Below are positions 1-11,300 of a stretch of 64,000 nucleotides of DNA, one piece after another. Below the pieces are notes generated by a model that saw only the letters and a program-made list of their open reading frames with translations, had not been told where the DNA came from and did no database searches. The translations under genes and the position numbers were made by a program. Source of the DNA: Scatophagus argus (Eukaryota > Chordata > Actinopteri > Scatophagidae); NCBI RefSeq assembly GCF_020382885.2, contig NC_058499.1, forward strand, positions 2,716,001-2,780,000. The letters run 5' to 3'. The first letter of the stretch is position 1. Each line of letters opens with the position of its first letter.

Positions 1-760
1 GGCGTTTGTCAGGGGTCATTAGATTCTCCCCCAGATGTAGTTAAAGTTATTGATTGCAGTTTTAAAGCAGATCAGCCTTGGTCTTCCAACTGGACAGCAC
101 TACATCCCTGGTAGACATCATTCATTCATTTGTTGTCTCATGTGAACAAAAATATACCTCATACAACATATACAACCAATAACTGCTAAATTAATTATAA
201 AATCTTTTCTTGTTCTATTTCAATATGATTTTTACATCCTGGTATCACAGGCAGCATATAAAACCAATTTTAGAAGCAAATTTAATTCTGTCCTACTCTT
301 CCCATACAACAAACACTTCACACAGAAGACGACATTTTTCACCAGATAAGAATACATCAAAACAAGGGAAGTTAAAACTCTCAAAATGCTGGTTCACTGT
401 GACGAAAACAGAATTCAGACATGACTGCAGCTGATGCCTTAAATGATGCCTGAACCGAGCAGGTAGGAGCTTAGTGTCTTGCTCAATGACGCTTCGGCAG
501 GATGCCAGCTTTCCTGTAAGTTTCTGTGAACTAGAAGCCACACAGCAGCTGTTTTCCACACCTGATTTTGTCTCGGCTCCCGTCTCTTTACTTTTCCTCT
601 GCAATGTCCTTATCAGCTGGGTTGTATAACAGAAACTTGCAGTTTCTGGGACACGCACACTGGAATGAAGTCAAATTAGTGAGTAATGCCAAGGATCTTT
701 ACTTTACTATTATGTGAATTGACTGTAAATGATTACATGCTAACCTGTGTACGTTGGGAA
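1..760. other. left flank, no gene recognised
   Basis: AT-rich DNA upstream of the carboxypeptidase duplication. I see no exon of a family I recognise and no long repeat. The only open frame of note is the minus-strand one at 293-658, listed separately. Confidence 0.5.
293..658 (-). other. unrecognised 121-codon open frame, possible terminal exon
   Basis: An open frame of 121 codons that begins at a GTG, not an ATG, so it cannot be a conventional start. If it is real it is more likely the last exon of a gene lying to the left or overlapping: a CAG acceptor-like sequence sits just upstream on the minus strand at about 660-665, with a poor pyrimidine tract. The predicted peptide has mixed composition (several Cys, a run LLPARFRHHLRHQLQ) and ends with a stop at 293-295. 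I recognise no domain. Most likely chance; given only because the length is unusual for the local AT content. Confidence 0.12.
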
Positions 761-1439
761 CGACATAGGAAGGTATGAGGAAAAACCCAGATTTGATTTA
801 AATTCAGATGTGCAATGTGTGATGTGCAATGGTCAATACTGAAACATTCTCAATGACTGTACCCACCAATTGTGACTGTTTTGGAGATAAAAAACAAAAA
901 TATTGTGTTAGTATTGAGTCTCACTCTTATGCGGGTTTTCTGTTTGTTTGTGTCAGTGACACATTTTTTTTGTGGATATCTCATTTTATGATGAAACCCT
1001 GCGAAAGCACCAGATGTGAATTTTTGCACTCTGACATCTCCAGTTGTCTCGTGGCTGGAAGTGTTTCTCTGCTAGCAAGCAGACTTCACAGTACATGTAT
1101 TCCAGCTGCTGGTTTAAATTTAGCCCACTTAATCTGCTTTCTGAGTGCAGTCTTGCCCCAACAGTAACAAAGAGGAAGCTAAACAGGCTGCTTCCTGTTG
1201 AACAGCGAGATTTCATCTTGAGCTGTAAAGAGAATATAGACCAGCACTTCATGTGTTCTTTAATTGTATTGTTTCTTTACATTCTTTTAAAATTTCTCAC
1301 TCGAGGAAAAAATAAATCACTGAGATCAGGGGGCCTCGTTTATAAAACAGACTCAGCGTCAGTTTAATGTATAAATTTAAGCAGAAATCTGTGGTCAATT
1401 TAAGTATTAACCACAGAAACAGCCTGCAAAGCTCAACTT

Positions 1440-1790
1440 GATCAAGAATCTGCAAGATGCACCAGAGTAGGATGTTCAACACTGGGATGTTGGATCCTTT
1501 GAGCCCCGTGCATTGAGAGAGAGGGAGGTCCCACCTGTTGGGAGGATGGATTTGGCTTGTTCCAGTGCATCCCACAGATCCTCAGTTAGACTGGGACCTT
1601 GAGAGTCGGCAGGCCATTATGGCATTATTTGAGACATTCCTGAGTTGTATTCGAAATGTGCCATTGGTTTGGGAGGGGGGGTATTTGGTTTGCAATGTTT
1701 AGGTGGATGGTGTGTGTCAAAGAACATCCACACAATCGAGAGGAATCCAAGGTTTCCCTGAAGAACTTTGTAAGAAGATGACTAACTTCA
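1440..1790 (-). mobile_element. Tc1/mariner-like transposase remnant (decayed)
   Basis: Read on the minus strand, the region resembles the 3' part of a fish Tc1/mariner transposase. There is a decayed relative of the PDLNPIEHLWD block (here reading close to SLTEDLWDALEQ) next to CATCCCACAGATCCTC (plus strand, 1567-1582). There is also the family-typical stretch around 1700-1760 (GTGTGTGTCAAAGAACATCC followed by AAGGTTTCCCTG). The frame is broken throughout, no terminal inverted repeats were found, and it is not functional. It is absent from the equivalent place in duplication unit 2 (7805-8115), so it inserted in unit 1 after duplication or was lost from unit 2. Confidence 0.6.
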
Positions 1791-1972
1791 CCTGACAGTG
1801 GCGTTAATGCTGTGGCTGATCAATGTATGTAATTTGACTTAAAGAGGACCCTGACTCGATTCTACAGGCAGACCTTAAACAACCTTGTCATTTTACACTG
1901 AACACAACTTCAGATCTGTGAAAACATAAAAGTGTGTGGTGCAACTTTTGGTCCAATATCTCCAGGCTGGTG

Positions 1973-2060
1973 TGGGAAAAGGACCAGCTGCTGACACACC
2001 TCCATCACCTTAAGCAAGTTGTGGTTTGGACCCGTGACCTGGCACACTCGGCCATAAAAG
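1973..2060 (+). promoter_or_regulatory. carboxypeptidase copy A promoter: PTF1-like site and TATA-like box
   Basis: TGGGAAAA at 1973-1980 is followed by the E-box CAGCTG at 1985-1990. Read on the minus strand this is an E-box and a TTTTCCCA TC-box whose centres are about 11 bp apart, one helical turn. That is the arrangement known for sites bound by the pancreas transcription factor PTF1 (PTF1A/RBPJL plus an E protein). A TATA-like CATAAAAG lies at 2053-2060, about 37 bases before the start codon. The whole block is repeated almost unchanged before copy B. Binding is inferred. Confidence 0.55.
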
Positions 2061-2096
2061 GCTGCGTAAGGTCCCACCAGGTTCACACTGTTGGAC

Positions 2097-5000
2097 ATGA
2101 TGAGGTGGCTGCTCGCACTCACTGCGCTGTTTGTGGCCGTTCTTGGCAAGGAGACGTTTGAGGGGTAAGTCAGAGCCTTTCAACACTGAAACACGAAAGG
2201 ACACAATAGCAGCATCAACCTGCCCCCCTCCCACCTTGGTCTGATACTGCTCGTGCTGAAATGGGTGCAAAAGGCTTAAACTGGTGGTGCTAAAACCAAA
2301 AATTGTGGTTCTCCTAATACAGGCATCAGGTGCTTCGCATTCTTGCAAAAGATGATGTCCAACTGTCTCTCATCAAGGACCTGGAGGACATGATCCAGTT
2401 CGAGGTCGTTTATCCACCACTAACAATATTTCACATTTCTAAATTCTGAGAAAAAAATGGAAAGTAAACAATTAAGTTTCAACTAAACCTTTTGTTTCAG
2501 CTGGACTTCTGGAGGGGGGTGACTGATGTGGACTCTCCTGTGGATGTCAGAGTTCCCTTCCACAGCCTGCAGTCTGTCAAAATCTACCTGGAGAGTCAGA
2601 ACATTGACTACTCCATCATGATCCATGACCTGCAGGTATGAGACCAACCAACAGCCTGGATGTTCAGGGCAGAACAGGAGCAAAGCTGGAGTTACTGCAC
2701 TGACTGAATAATGGATATCAAAAAGGAGATGCCCTCTAACTCAAATATGAATGATGTTATTGTCCTGCAGGTGATGCTGGATGAGGAGCGGGAGGAGATG
2801 CAGTCTGCTGCTCGTTTTGCTGTGCCCAGAAACACTGACGGCTATGACTACGCCAACTACCACACCCTCAGCGAGGTTAATGCACAAGCACACTCCAGCT
2901 ACACAACAACAGACAACTTTTATGGAACAATTTTTACTTAATCCTTGGTTCAAAGCAAGTAACCAGGGTGTTTTTGTGGCATTCATACATTAGATAGTAA
3001 TAATTTTCTATAATGTCTGATATAAACCATCTCAGCAGCTGTTCCCCATGAAGGCCTCTTTGAGGCCCAAGAGGGACTTCACAAGAGGGACTCAGAATCA
3101 TAAAATCAGCTATATGCAGGATGGGTTTGGAAACAAATGCAAATAAAACTTAAAAGGCCATCCATCCATCCATCCATCCATCCATCCATCCATCCATCCA
3201 TCCATCCATCCATCCATCCATTTTCTGACACTTATTTGGGCCAATTGCTAAATTGACATCAAGGTTTTCCAGCTTCTCTGTGGCCTTCCTGAGCTATATG
3301 AGGTATACAGTCTCTACCCTGTGTTCTGGGTCTACCTCGGGCCACTAAAAAGGTAGACATGGGCCAGAACAACATCAACCGGCTCCTTTCAATGTAAAAA
3401 GGCTTAAAAGGGCAGTGGCTCCAACTCTGTGCTCTGTCTACTCTGTGATGTCTAAGCTCATCTCTAAACCAGATAACAGAAAAAAAACTCAGTCTGACTG
3501 CTTGTAACAATGATCTCACAACTCTCATGCACAAATCCACCTGTCAAGCTCAAATCACTACCACCATTTTCTGACAGAGAACCTTGGCCTCAGATTTGAA
3601 GGTGCTGACTCTCACCATCCTGTCCTCCATAACTTACCTGAACTCCTCCTTGTAGCCCTTCAGGCCATGCAGCACATGTCCTCTGAATCAGGAAACCCCT
3701 GGGCCAAACAAACCTGAAATGCCTCCTGCTTCAGTTTCATCTTCAGAACTTGGACCTGATCAGCTACATCAGTAGGGCACTTTGAACAAGGCTATCATGT
3801 TGCAATCCAAAGTGACAGCACTTCGGCAACAGATTTAAACTCACTCAAGACCAGATACTGCTGTAGAGAATTATGTCACACTCAACTGATGCACATGAAA
3901 TTAAAGACCAGAATATTGTCTTTGGTTTAGATCAACAGTTTCCAGGACATGCTGGTGGCTGAGAATCCCAACATGGTCAGCAAGATTGTGATTGGTAAGA
4001 GCTACGAGGGTCGTCCCCTGAATGTGCTCAAGGTAAATTAAATATATAAGACTGTAATTCTAAAAAATGCCTACACTTACATGTAACAGCAAATTTTTGC
4101 ATGGAATTTTGCTTGACATCCTCTTTCCTCTCCCGTGTCTCAGTTCAGCACTGGTGGAACCAACCGTCCTGCCATCTGGATCGACACTGGAATCCATTCC
4201 AGAGAGTGGGTCACTCAGGCCAGCGGGACCTGGTTTGCCAAAAAGGTATTTTGATCATTCTCACGTTGTTTTTGGTTTTTCTTCACTGTCTCTGCAGCTT
4301 CTGACCACTAACGTGCTGCACTGAATATTGCATCCTGTACATTTCTGTGAGTAGATCGTGACCGATTACGGACGCGACCCTGCTCTCACCGCCATCCTCA
4401 ACAAGATGGACATCTTACTGGAGATTGTGACCAACCCTGATGGCTACGCGTACACCCACTCCTCAGTGAGGGCCTAGAGCTGGAATTTTTACACTAACTG
4501 ATTTCAGAATGACTCCCTGCCACATTCAGATATTTGATTGAAGTTATTCATGGTGCTTTTAAAATGCTTTTTAAATGTGATATTTCATAGACTTTTCTAA
4601 GTTTACAAGTTGCACAGGTGATAACTTTCCAGTTTGAAATTTGGTCACTCAATATGCCCAAAAAGACAGGAACTGGTGTTGCCAATTAGTCTTAGCCAAC
4701 AGGACGATAACATGTAATAAATGTCTAACAATTTGTTTCTCTGATGTTTCCAGAACCGCATGTGGCGTAAGACCAGGAAGCCCAACCCTGGCTCTAGCTG
4801 TGTTGGAGTCGATCCCAACAGGAACTGGGATGCTGGTTTTGGAGGTAATGTATTCCTTTTTAGCTGGAACTTCAGATACAGACATCGCCTCAAATAAGTG
4901 ATCACTGAGAAGGATTATTTTTGTACGAGTCAATGTATTTTAGTGATGTCCATAGCTGTCTGCCAGTGTCATTCTCGATACTACCACCAGATGGTGGCAG

Positions 5001-6318
5001 TGCCAAGTTTTTTCCTGCCTACTTACAGTGGCTTTAAACAGGAAGGCTTTTCAAGAGAGGTCTGGTAAGCAGCCCACATGCACAAATTTGCCACAAAATG
5101 CTCTCCAACATGCAGAGGACTTTATGGGGAAATTTGTGCCATGAGTATTTCTAAGGTATCAAGTGTTCAGTGGATGTTTATGGACAGATAGTGGGATCCA
5201 TTTTCTATGTCTTTGTTGCCATCCCTATCTAGAACCTGGTGCCAGCAGCAGCCCCTGCTCAGAGACCTACCGTGGACCCAGCGCTAACTCTGAGTCTGAA
5301 GTCAAGTCTATTGTAGACTTTGTGAAGTCCCATGGTAATATCAAGGCCTTCGTCTCCATCCACTCCTACTCCCAGATGCTTCTGTACCCCTATGGCTACA
5401 CCAGGACTCCAGCCAAGGACCAGGCAGAGCTGGTAAAATGCTCTTTGCTTGCATTATGCAGAACTTTCTTACTTTTCATATCATACTGAGTGTAGATCTT
5501 CTCTGTGGGTTCATCAGTTTTTCGGTTTCTGTGAATGTTTGTTTGTAGTGTTAGAAATGTAAGACTTTGTGACAGCAATAAGAGAAACTATGAACAAAAG
5601 TTTATATGTCATCATGGTAATGTCTTCCCACAGCACAATCTGGCTCAGAAGGCCATCACTGACTTGGCCTCCATGTTCGGTACTCGCTACACATTCGGCA
5701 GCATCATCGACACCATCTGTAAGTTTCAGCAAGACTGATTATAATATAGATTTAATTTGTCCAACTCAATACCAGGCATAAGTAAATGTTGTATTTCCTT
5801 ATGCCTTCTTAATTTAATTTTATCACTACTTTAATTGCAGAAGTAGAGGTTGTACTGACATGAAACATGCACATGAAAGAATTTTATTAAACTGATTACT
5901 TTCAGCCTTTTAGAACTTATTGTACATAGATCAAAAATACATTCTCAGTCTTGACAAAAATTACTGGATTAAGGATTTGATTGTAAGCTCCCTGACCAGC
6001 TAGATCATTTTGTAGTGTGTTATGGAATGGCAAAGCCAGAGCATTTCAGTTCTGATGCCACAGCTGATGACCTCCATTTTAGCTGTATTTTAAATTGAAA
6101 TGTCCTGATCCACACCTGTTTCTACTGCAGACCAAGCTAGTGGTACCACCGTTGACTGGACCTACAATCAGGGCATCAAGTACTCCTACACCTTTGAGCT
6201 GAGGGACACCGGCCGCTATGGCTTCATCCTGCCGGCCAATCAGATCATCCCCACCGCCCAGGAGACTTGGCTGGCTCTGATGGCCATCATGGATCACACC
6301 TTTAAGAACCCTTACTAA
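2097..6318 (+). CDS. cpa1: carboxypeptidase A1-like zinc protease, copy A
   Basis: Secreted pancreatic M14 metallocarboxypeptidase that removes aromatic and aliphatic C-terminal residues from dietary peptides. Coding exons: 2097-2164, 2323-2404, 2501-2635, 2771-2875, 3931-4032, 4144-4245, 4355-4465, 4754-4844, 5233-5432, 5634-5718, 6131-6318; 422 residues (human CPA1 has 419). A signal peptide spans about residues 1-17, then the pro-domain, with activation expected after Arg115. Zinc ligands are His182, Glu185 (HSRE) and His309. Arg240, Asn257, Arg258, Tyr361 and catalytic Glu383 are present, and Cys251/Cys274 form the expected disulfide. Two adjacent ATGs open the frame and either could start. 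Exon 9 joins to give Glu266, where copy B has Gly. Val368 replaces the usual Ile255 (bovine numbering) in the S1' pocket. The mature domain is closer to CPA1 than CPA2, while parts of the pro-domain look CPA2-like; the paralog label is the least certain part. Confidence 0.9.
3158..3220. repeat. (ATCC)n microsatellite
   Basis: About 15 units of ATCC in intron 4 of carboxypeptidase copy A. The equivalent tract in copy B has about half as many. The flanking TTTTCTGACACTTATTTGGG is shared by both copies, so the tract predates the duplication. Confidence 0.95.
3330..3897. mobile_element. 568-base block present only in copy A intron 4, repeat-like
   Basis: In copy A, the sequence ending TGTGTTCTGG (3320-3329) continues into this block before rejoining the shared AAAGACCAGAATATTG. 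In copy B the two flanks are directly abutted at 10120. The text around 3584-3670 (AACCTTGGCCTCAGATTTG, then GTGCTGACTCTCACC) reads like an antisense fragment of a fish LINE-type repeat. I cannot name the family. Either copy B lost it or copy A gained it; no clear target-site duplication was found. Confidence 0.5.
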
Positions 6319-6452
6319 TGTGTGTTTGTGTGTGTGTAGTATCCTCTCCTCCCTGTGGAGAGGATACTGTTGGCTAATGTCACCTTTTAAATGTTGTCAT
6401 CATCATCATCACTGTACTTCATTTTACAGCAAGTAAAAACCCCAAACAGACA

Positions 6453-6458
6453 AATAAA
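6453..6458 (+). terminator. polyadenylation signal, copy A
   Basis: AATAAA 135 bases after the stop codon at 6316-6318. The same hexamer with the same flanks follows copy B. Confidence 0.7.
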
Positions 6459-8255
6459 TGACAACACTGGAAAACTGCACTTTTGATTCATTTGTGACTT
6501 GAAGGCCTTTTAAACTGGATGCATGTTGGACACATTTATGCATTACATTTGGGGTTCTGCACTTCACATCATTTTGTTTTGTTATTTCCTCACCCCTTAT
6601 TATTTCTTCCTGTGTTAACTGATCTCTTTATGTGTCGATCTCAGCTTGTGAAGAACAAGCAAAAGATACTTGACTAAAACTGTCATCATAACAAGCTCAA
6701 AGTTTGCACTCTGGGCTTTTTCCAAGGATATTTAATTTTCTTCATTTTCTTTTGCTTAAACATTTCTGTCTTTACTGTGAACAGCACAGAGTTTCCATCC
6801 AGAAAACTGTTGAACTGAATCAGTCCCTCAGTTCAAGCAGACTTCACCAACTGACAAGTCACTTGTGCAAGTTGATCTGATGACATTTCACGTCTGTTTC
6901 AATGAGGAAACAAGTCAGATGCAGCAAACAATTTTATGTTTTATTTGACATTAATTTACAAACACAATCATCTGATTGAATCATTAATGACAGTTAAGAC
7001 TACTGGTGAAAATAAATTACTTATCACAAAAAGTGCTGCAGAGTAAATTCATTTTTTCTTTAAACGCACTTCAGAGGAGATTGTGTGAGTGTATCCAAGG
7101 TGTGATAAAGAAATTGTGTGATAAATGTTTTCGTGTAACAGTATAAGAAGGCATGAGGAAAAACCCGGATTTGACTTCATTTCAGATGCTGACAATGTTA
7201 TCTGATGTGCCATGGTCAATATTCAAACATTCTCAGTGACTGTACCTTCTAAAATGTGACTGTTTTGGAGATAAAAAGCAAAAGTATTGTGTTAGTATTG
7301 AGTCTCACTCTTATGCGGGTTTTCTGTTTGTTTGTGTCAGTGACACATTTTTTTTGTGGATATCTCATTTTATGATGAAACCCTGCGAAAGCACCAGATG
7401 TGAATTTTTGCACTCTGACATCTCCAGTTGTCTCGTGGCTGGAAGTGTTTCTCTGCTAACAAGCAGACTTCACAGTACATGTGCTGCTGGTTTAAATTTA
7501 GCCCATTTAATCTGCTTGCTGAGTGCAGTCTTGCCCCAAAGAGGAAGCTAAACAGGCTGCTTCCTGTTGAGCAGCGGGACTTCATCTTGAGCTGTAAAGT
7601 GAAGTTAGACCAGCACTTCATGTATTCTAAAATTGTATTGTTTCTTCACATTCTTTTAAAATTTCTCCTTGGAAAATGTAGTTATTTACACAACATTGAC
7701 AGGAAAAGGTGACAAGGACACAAGGACAAAATAAATCACTGAGATCAGGGGCCCTATTTATAAAACAGACTCAGCGTCAGTTTAATGTATAAATTTAAGC
7801 AGAAATCCACATTTAAGAAGTGATTTATAAAATCTTACTTTGATGTGTGAATCTCAAAACAAAGCCAAACTTGATGGAAGTGATTCTCGTTTTGGAGGGG
7901 TATTGCAGTTTGGGACACGTGCATGCAGGCCTGTGGTGAACTTTGCATGATCTTTATGAACAACGTGATAGAAATGATCAATTACAGGTGCTGCCAGACA
8001 CAATTTCTTCTTAAAACAAGCCACACTTTAGTCTGCCCCACCTCATTCACTGCAGCAGCAACACACTCCCAAGTTGTCTGTCTGTGATTCTTTATTTGTT
8101 TTTATAACATGTATATGTGGTCAGACTTAAAGAGGACCCTGACTCGATTCTACAGGCAGACCTTAAACAACCTTGTCATTTTACACTGAACACAACTTCA
8201 GATCTGTGAAAAAAGTGTGTGGTGCAACTTTTGGTCCAATATCTCCAGGCTGGTG

Positions 8256-8343
8256 TGGGAAAAGGACCAGCTGCTGACACACCTCCATCACCTTAAGCAA
8301 GTTGTGGTTTGGACATGTGACCTGGCACACTCGGCCATAAAAG
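8256..8343 (+). promoter_or_regulatory. carboxypeptidase copy B promoter: PTF1-like site and TATA-like box
   Basis: TGGGAAAA at 8256-8263, CAGCTG at 8268-8273 and CATAAAAG at 8336-8343, in the same order and spacing as in copy A. The exact E-box/TC-box pair is kept, so both genes probably retain acinar-cell expression. This is inferred from motif structure only. Confidence 0.55.
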
Positions 8344-8379
8344 CCTGCGTAAGGTCCCACCAGGTTCACACTGTTGGAC

Positions 8380-11300
8380 ATGATGAGGTGGCTGCTCGCA
8401 CTCACTGCGCTGTTTGTGGCCGTTCTTGGCAAGGAGACGTTTGAGGGGTAAGTCAGAACCAAAAGATTGACCAGCAGCATCAACCTTGTCCAGTTACTGT
8501 TACAGTTCGTGCTTTTTAAAAGGTGCAAATTAATGGTGTTGTAACCAATTAACATGTAGTGTCAGGCCTTTTTTTGGGGGGGAATCTTAACCTGAAAATG
8601 TTAAATCAAGGTACCACTGGTGGAGAGAAGGCTGAACTGAAAACCTGCCACATACGTCTAATAGTCTACACTCTAGATAGAAATTTGGTTCATTTGGACA
8701 TAGTCAGTCCAGAGGCATATGCTGTGTAATTACTTGTCTTTTACTGTTAAGTCCTCCAAATAATTCATGTTTTCAACTCATCCCCTTAACCAATACTTTA
8801 GCTTTAGACAGCTTAATGCCACACTTGGAATCGAGCCTCAAACACTTATGAGCGCTTTGCTCTGTCAACCAAACTGTAGAAACAACCAAACTAACAACAC
8901 CAGAAATCATCGCTCTGTTCTTATGCTACAGCGTCTGCATGAACAAAACCAGCCAACTTTGAGAAATCTTACTTCACCTTGTGTGTGGCAACTTTTCTCT
9001 TGGTCTGTGATCTTGGGTAAAAGGATGTAAAAAACACCCAAAAAAACCATCAACCCAAAACCAATGTGGTTCTCCTAATACAGGCATCAGGTGCTTCGCA
9101 TTGTTGCAAAAGATGATGTCCAACTGTCTCTCATCAAGGACCTGGAGGACATGATCCAGTTCGAGGTCGTTTATCCTCCACTAACAATAGTTTACATTTC
9201 TAAATTCTGAGATAAAAAACGGGAAGTAAACAATTAAGTTTCAACTAAACCTTTTGTTTCAGCTGGACTTCTGGAGGGGGGTGACTGATGTGGACTCTCC
9301 TGTGGATGTCAGAGTTCCCTTCCACAGCCTGCAGTCTGTCAAAATCTACCTGGAGAGTCAGAACATTGACTACTCCATCATGATCCATGACCTGCAGGTA
9401 TGAGACCAACCAACAGCCTGGATGTTCAGGGCAGAACAGGAGCAAAGCTGGAGTTACTGCACTGACTGAATAATGGATATCAAAAAGGAGATGCCCTTCA
9501 ACTCAAATATGAATGATGTTATTGTCCTGCAGGTGATGCTGGATGAGGAGCGGGAGGAGATGCAGTCTGCTGCTCGTTTTGCTGTGCCCAGAAACACTGA
9601 CGGTTATAACTACGCCAACTACCACACCCTCAGCGAGGTTAATGCACAAGCACACTCCAGCTACACAACAACAGACAACTTTTATGGAACAATTTTTACT
9701 TAATCCTTGGTTCAAAGCAAGTAACCAGGGTGTTTTTGTGGCATTCATACATTAGATAGTAATAATTTTCTATAATGTCTGATATAAACCATCTCAGCAG
9801 CTGTTCCCCATGAAGGCCTCTTTGAGGCGCAAGGGGGACTTCACAAGAGGGACTCAGAATCATAAAATCAGATTAGTTGCAGGGTGGCAACATCCCTGCA
9901 ACTAATATGATTTCACCAAAACCTCAAATCAGCTATATGCAGGATGGGTTTGGAAACAAATGCAAATAAAACTTAAAAGGCCATCCATCCATCCATCCAT
10001 CCATCCATCCATTTTCTGACACTTATTTGGGCCAATTGCTAAATTGGCATCAAGGTTTTCCAGCTTCTCTGTGGCCTTCCTGAGCTATATGAGGTATACA
10101 GTCTCTGCCCTGTGTTCTGGAAATAAAGACCAGAATATTGTCTTTGGTTTAGATCAACAGTTTCCAGGACATGCTGGTGGCTGAGAATCCCAACATGGTC
10201 AGCAAGATTGTGATTGGTAAGAGCTACGAGGGTCGTCCCCTGAATGTGCTCAAGGTAAATTAAATATATAAGACTGTAATTCTAAAAAATGCTTACACTT
10301 ACATGTAACAGCAAATTTTTGCATGGAATTTTGCTTGACATCCTCTTTCCTCTCCCGTGTCTCAGTTCAGCACTGGTGGAACCAACCGTCCTGCCATCTG
10401 GATCGACACTGGAATCCATTCCAGAGAGTGGGTCACTCAGGCCAGCGGGACCTGGTTTGCCAAAAAGGTATTTTGATCATTCTCACGTTGTTTTTGGTTT
10501 TTCTTCACTGTCTCTGCAGCTTCTGACCACTAACGTGCTGCACTGAATATTGCATCCTGTACATTTCTGTGAGTAGATCGTGACCGATTACGGACGCGAC
10601 CCTGCTCTCACCGCCATCCTCAACAAGATGGACATCTTACTGGAGATTGTGACCAACCCTGATGGCTACGCGTACACCCACTCCTCAGTGAGGGCCTAGA
10701 GCTGGAATTTTTACACTAACTGATTTCAGAATGACTCCCTGCCACATTCAGATATTTGATTGAAGTTATTCATGGTGCTTTTAAAATGCTTTTTAAATGT
10801 GATATTTCATAGACTTTTCTAAGTTTACAAGTTGCACAGGTGATAACTTTCCAGTTTGAAATTTGGTCACTCAATATGCCCAAAAAGACAGGAACTGGTG
10901 TTGCCAATTAGTCTTAGCCAACAGGACGATAACATGTAATAAATATCTAACAATTTGTTTCTCTGATGTTTCCAGAACCGCATGTGGCGTAAGACCAGGA
11001 AGCCCAACCCTGGCTCTAGCTGTGTTGGAGTCGATCCCAACAGGAACTGGGATGCTGGTTTTGGAGGTAATGTATTCCTTTTTAGCTGGAACTTCAGATA
11101 CAGACATCGCCTCACATAAGTGATCACTGAGAAGGAGTATTTTTGTACGAGTCAATGTATTTTAGTGATGTCCATAGCTGTCTGCCAGTGTCATTCTCGA
11201 TACTACCACCAGATGGTAGCAGTGCCAAGTTTTTTCCTGCCTACTTACAGTGGCTTTAAACAGGAAGGCTTTTCAAGAGGGTTCTGGTAAGCAGCCCACT

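Larger units (their letters stand above)
760..7130. repeat. tandem duplication unit 1 (carries carboxypeptidase copy A)
   Basis: First copy of a direct duplication. The left edge is near the shared run ATGAGGAAAAACCC (about 776-789, matching 7153-7166). The right edge follows the shared 3' block at about 6935-7095, which matches 12419-12555. Homology covers the upstream region, all 11 exons, most introns and the 3' UTR. Unit 1 holds two blocks that unit 2 lacks: a Tc1-like remnant around 1440-1790 and a 568-base block in intron 4 at 3330-3897. Confidence 0.85.
6319..8379. other. intergenic DNA between the two carboxypeptidase genes
   Basis: Holds the copy A 3' UTR (first few hundred bases), the end of duplication unit 1, and the upstream region of unit 2 from about 7140, which mirrors 760-1390. 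The stretch 7805-8115 has no match in unit 1. Short open frames at 7354-7712 are repeated at 829-1367 but differ by indels, so they are not conserved as protein. Confidence 0.6.

Noticed and set aside
829..1367. Overlapping open frames of 107-112 codons, partly repeated at 7354-7712
   Set aside because: The similarity comes from the genomic duplication. Indels between the copies shift frame and no codon conservation is seen.
2711..2941. Single open frame starting [12 protein letters not shown] (also at 9473)
   Set aside because: Only 2771-2875 (and 9533-9637) is coding, as carboxypeptidase exon 4. The N-terminal part is intron read through the acceptor.
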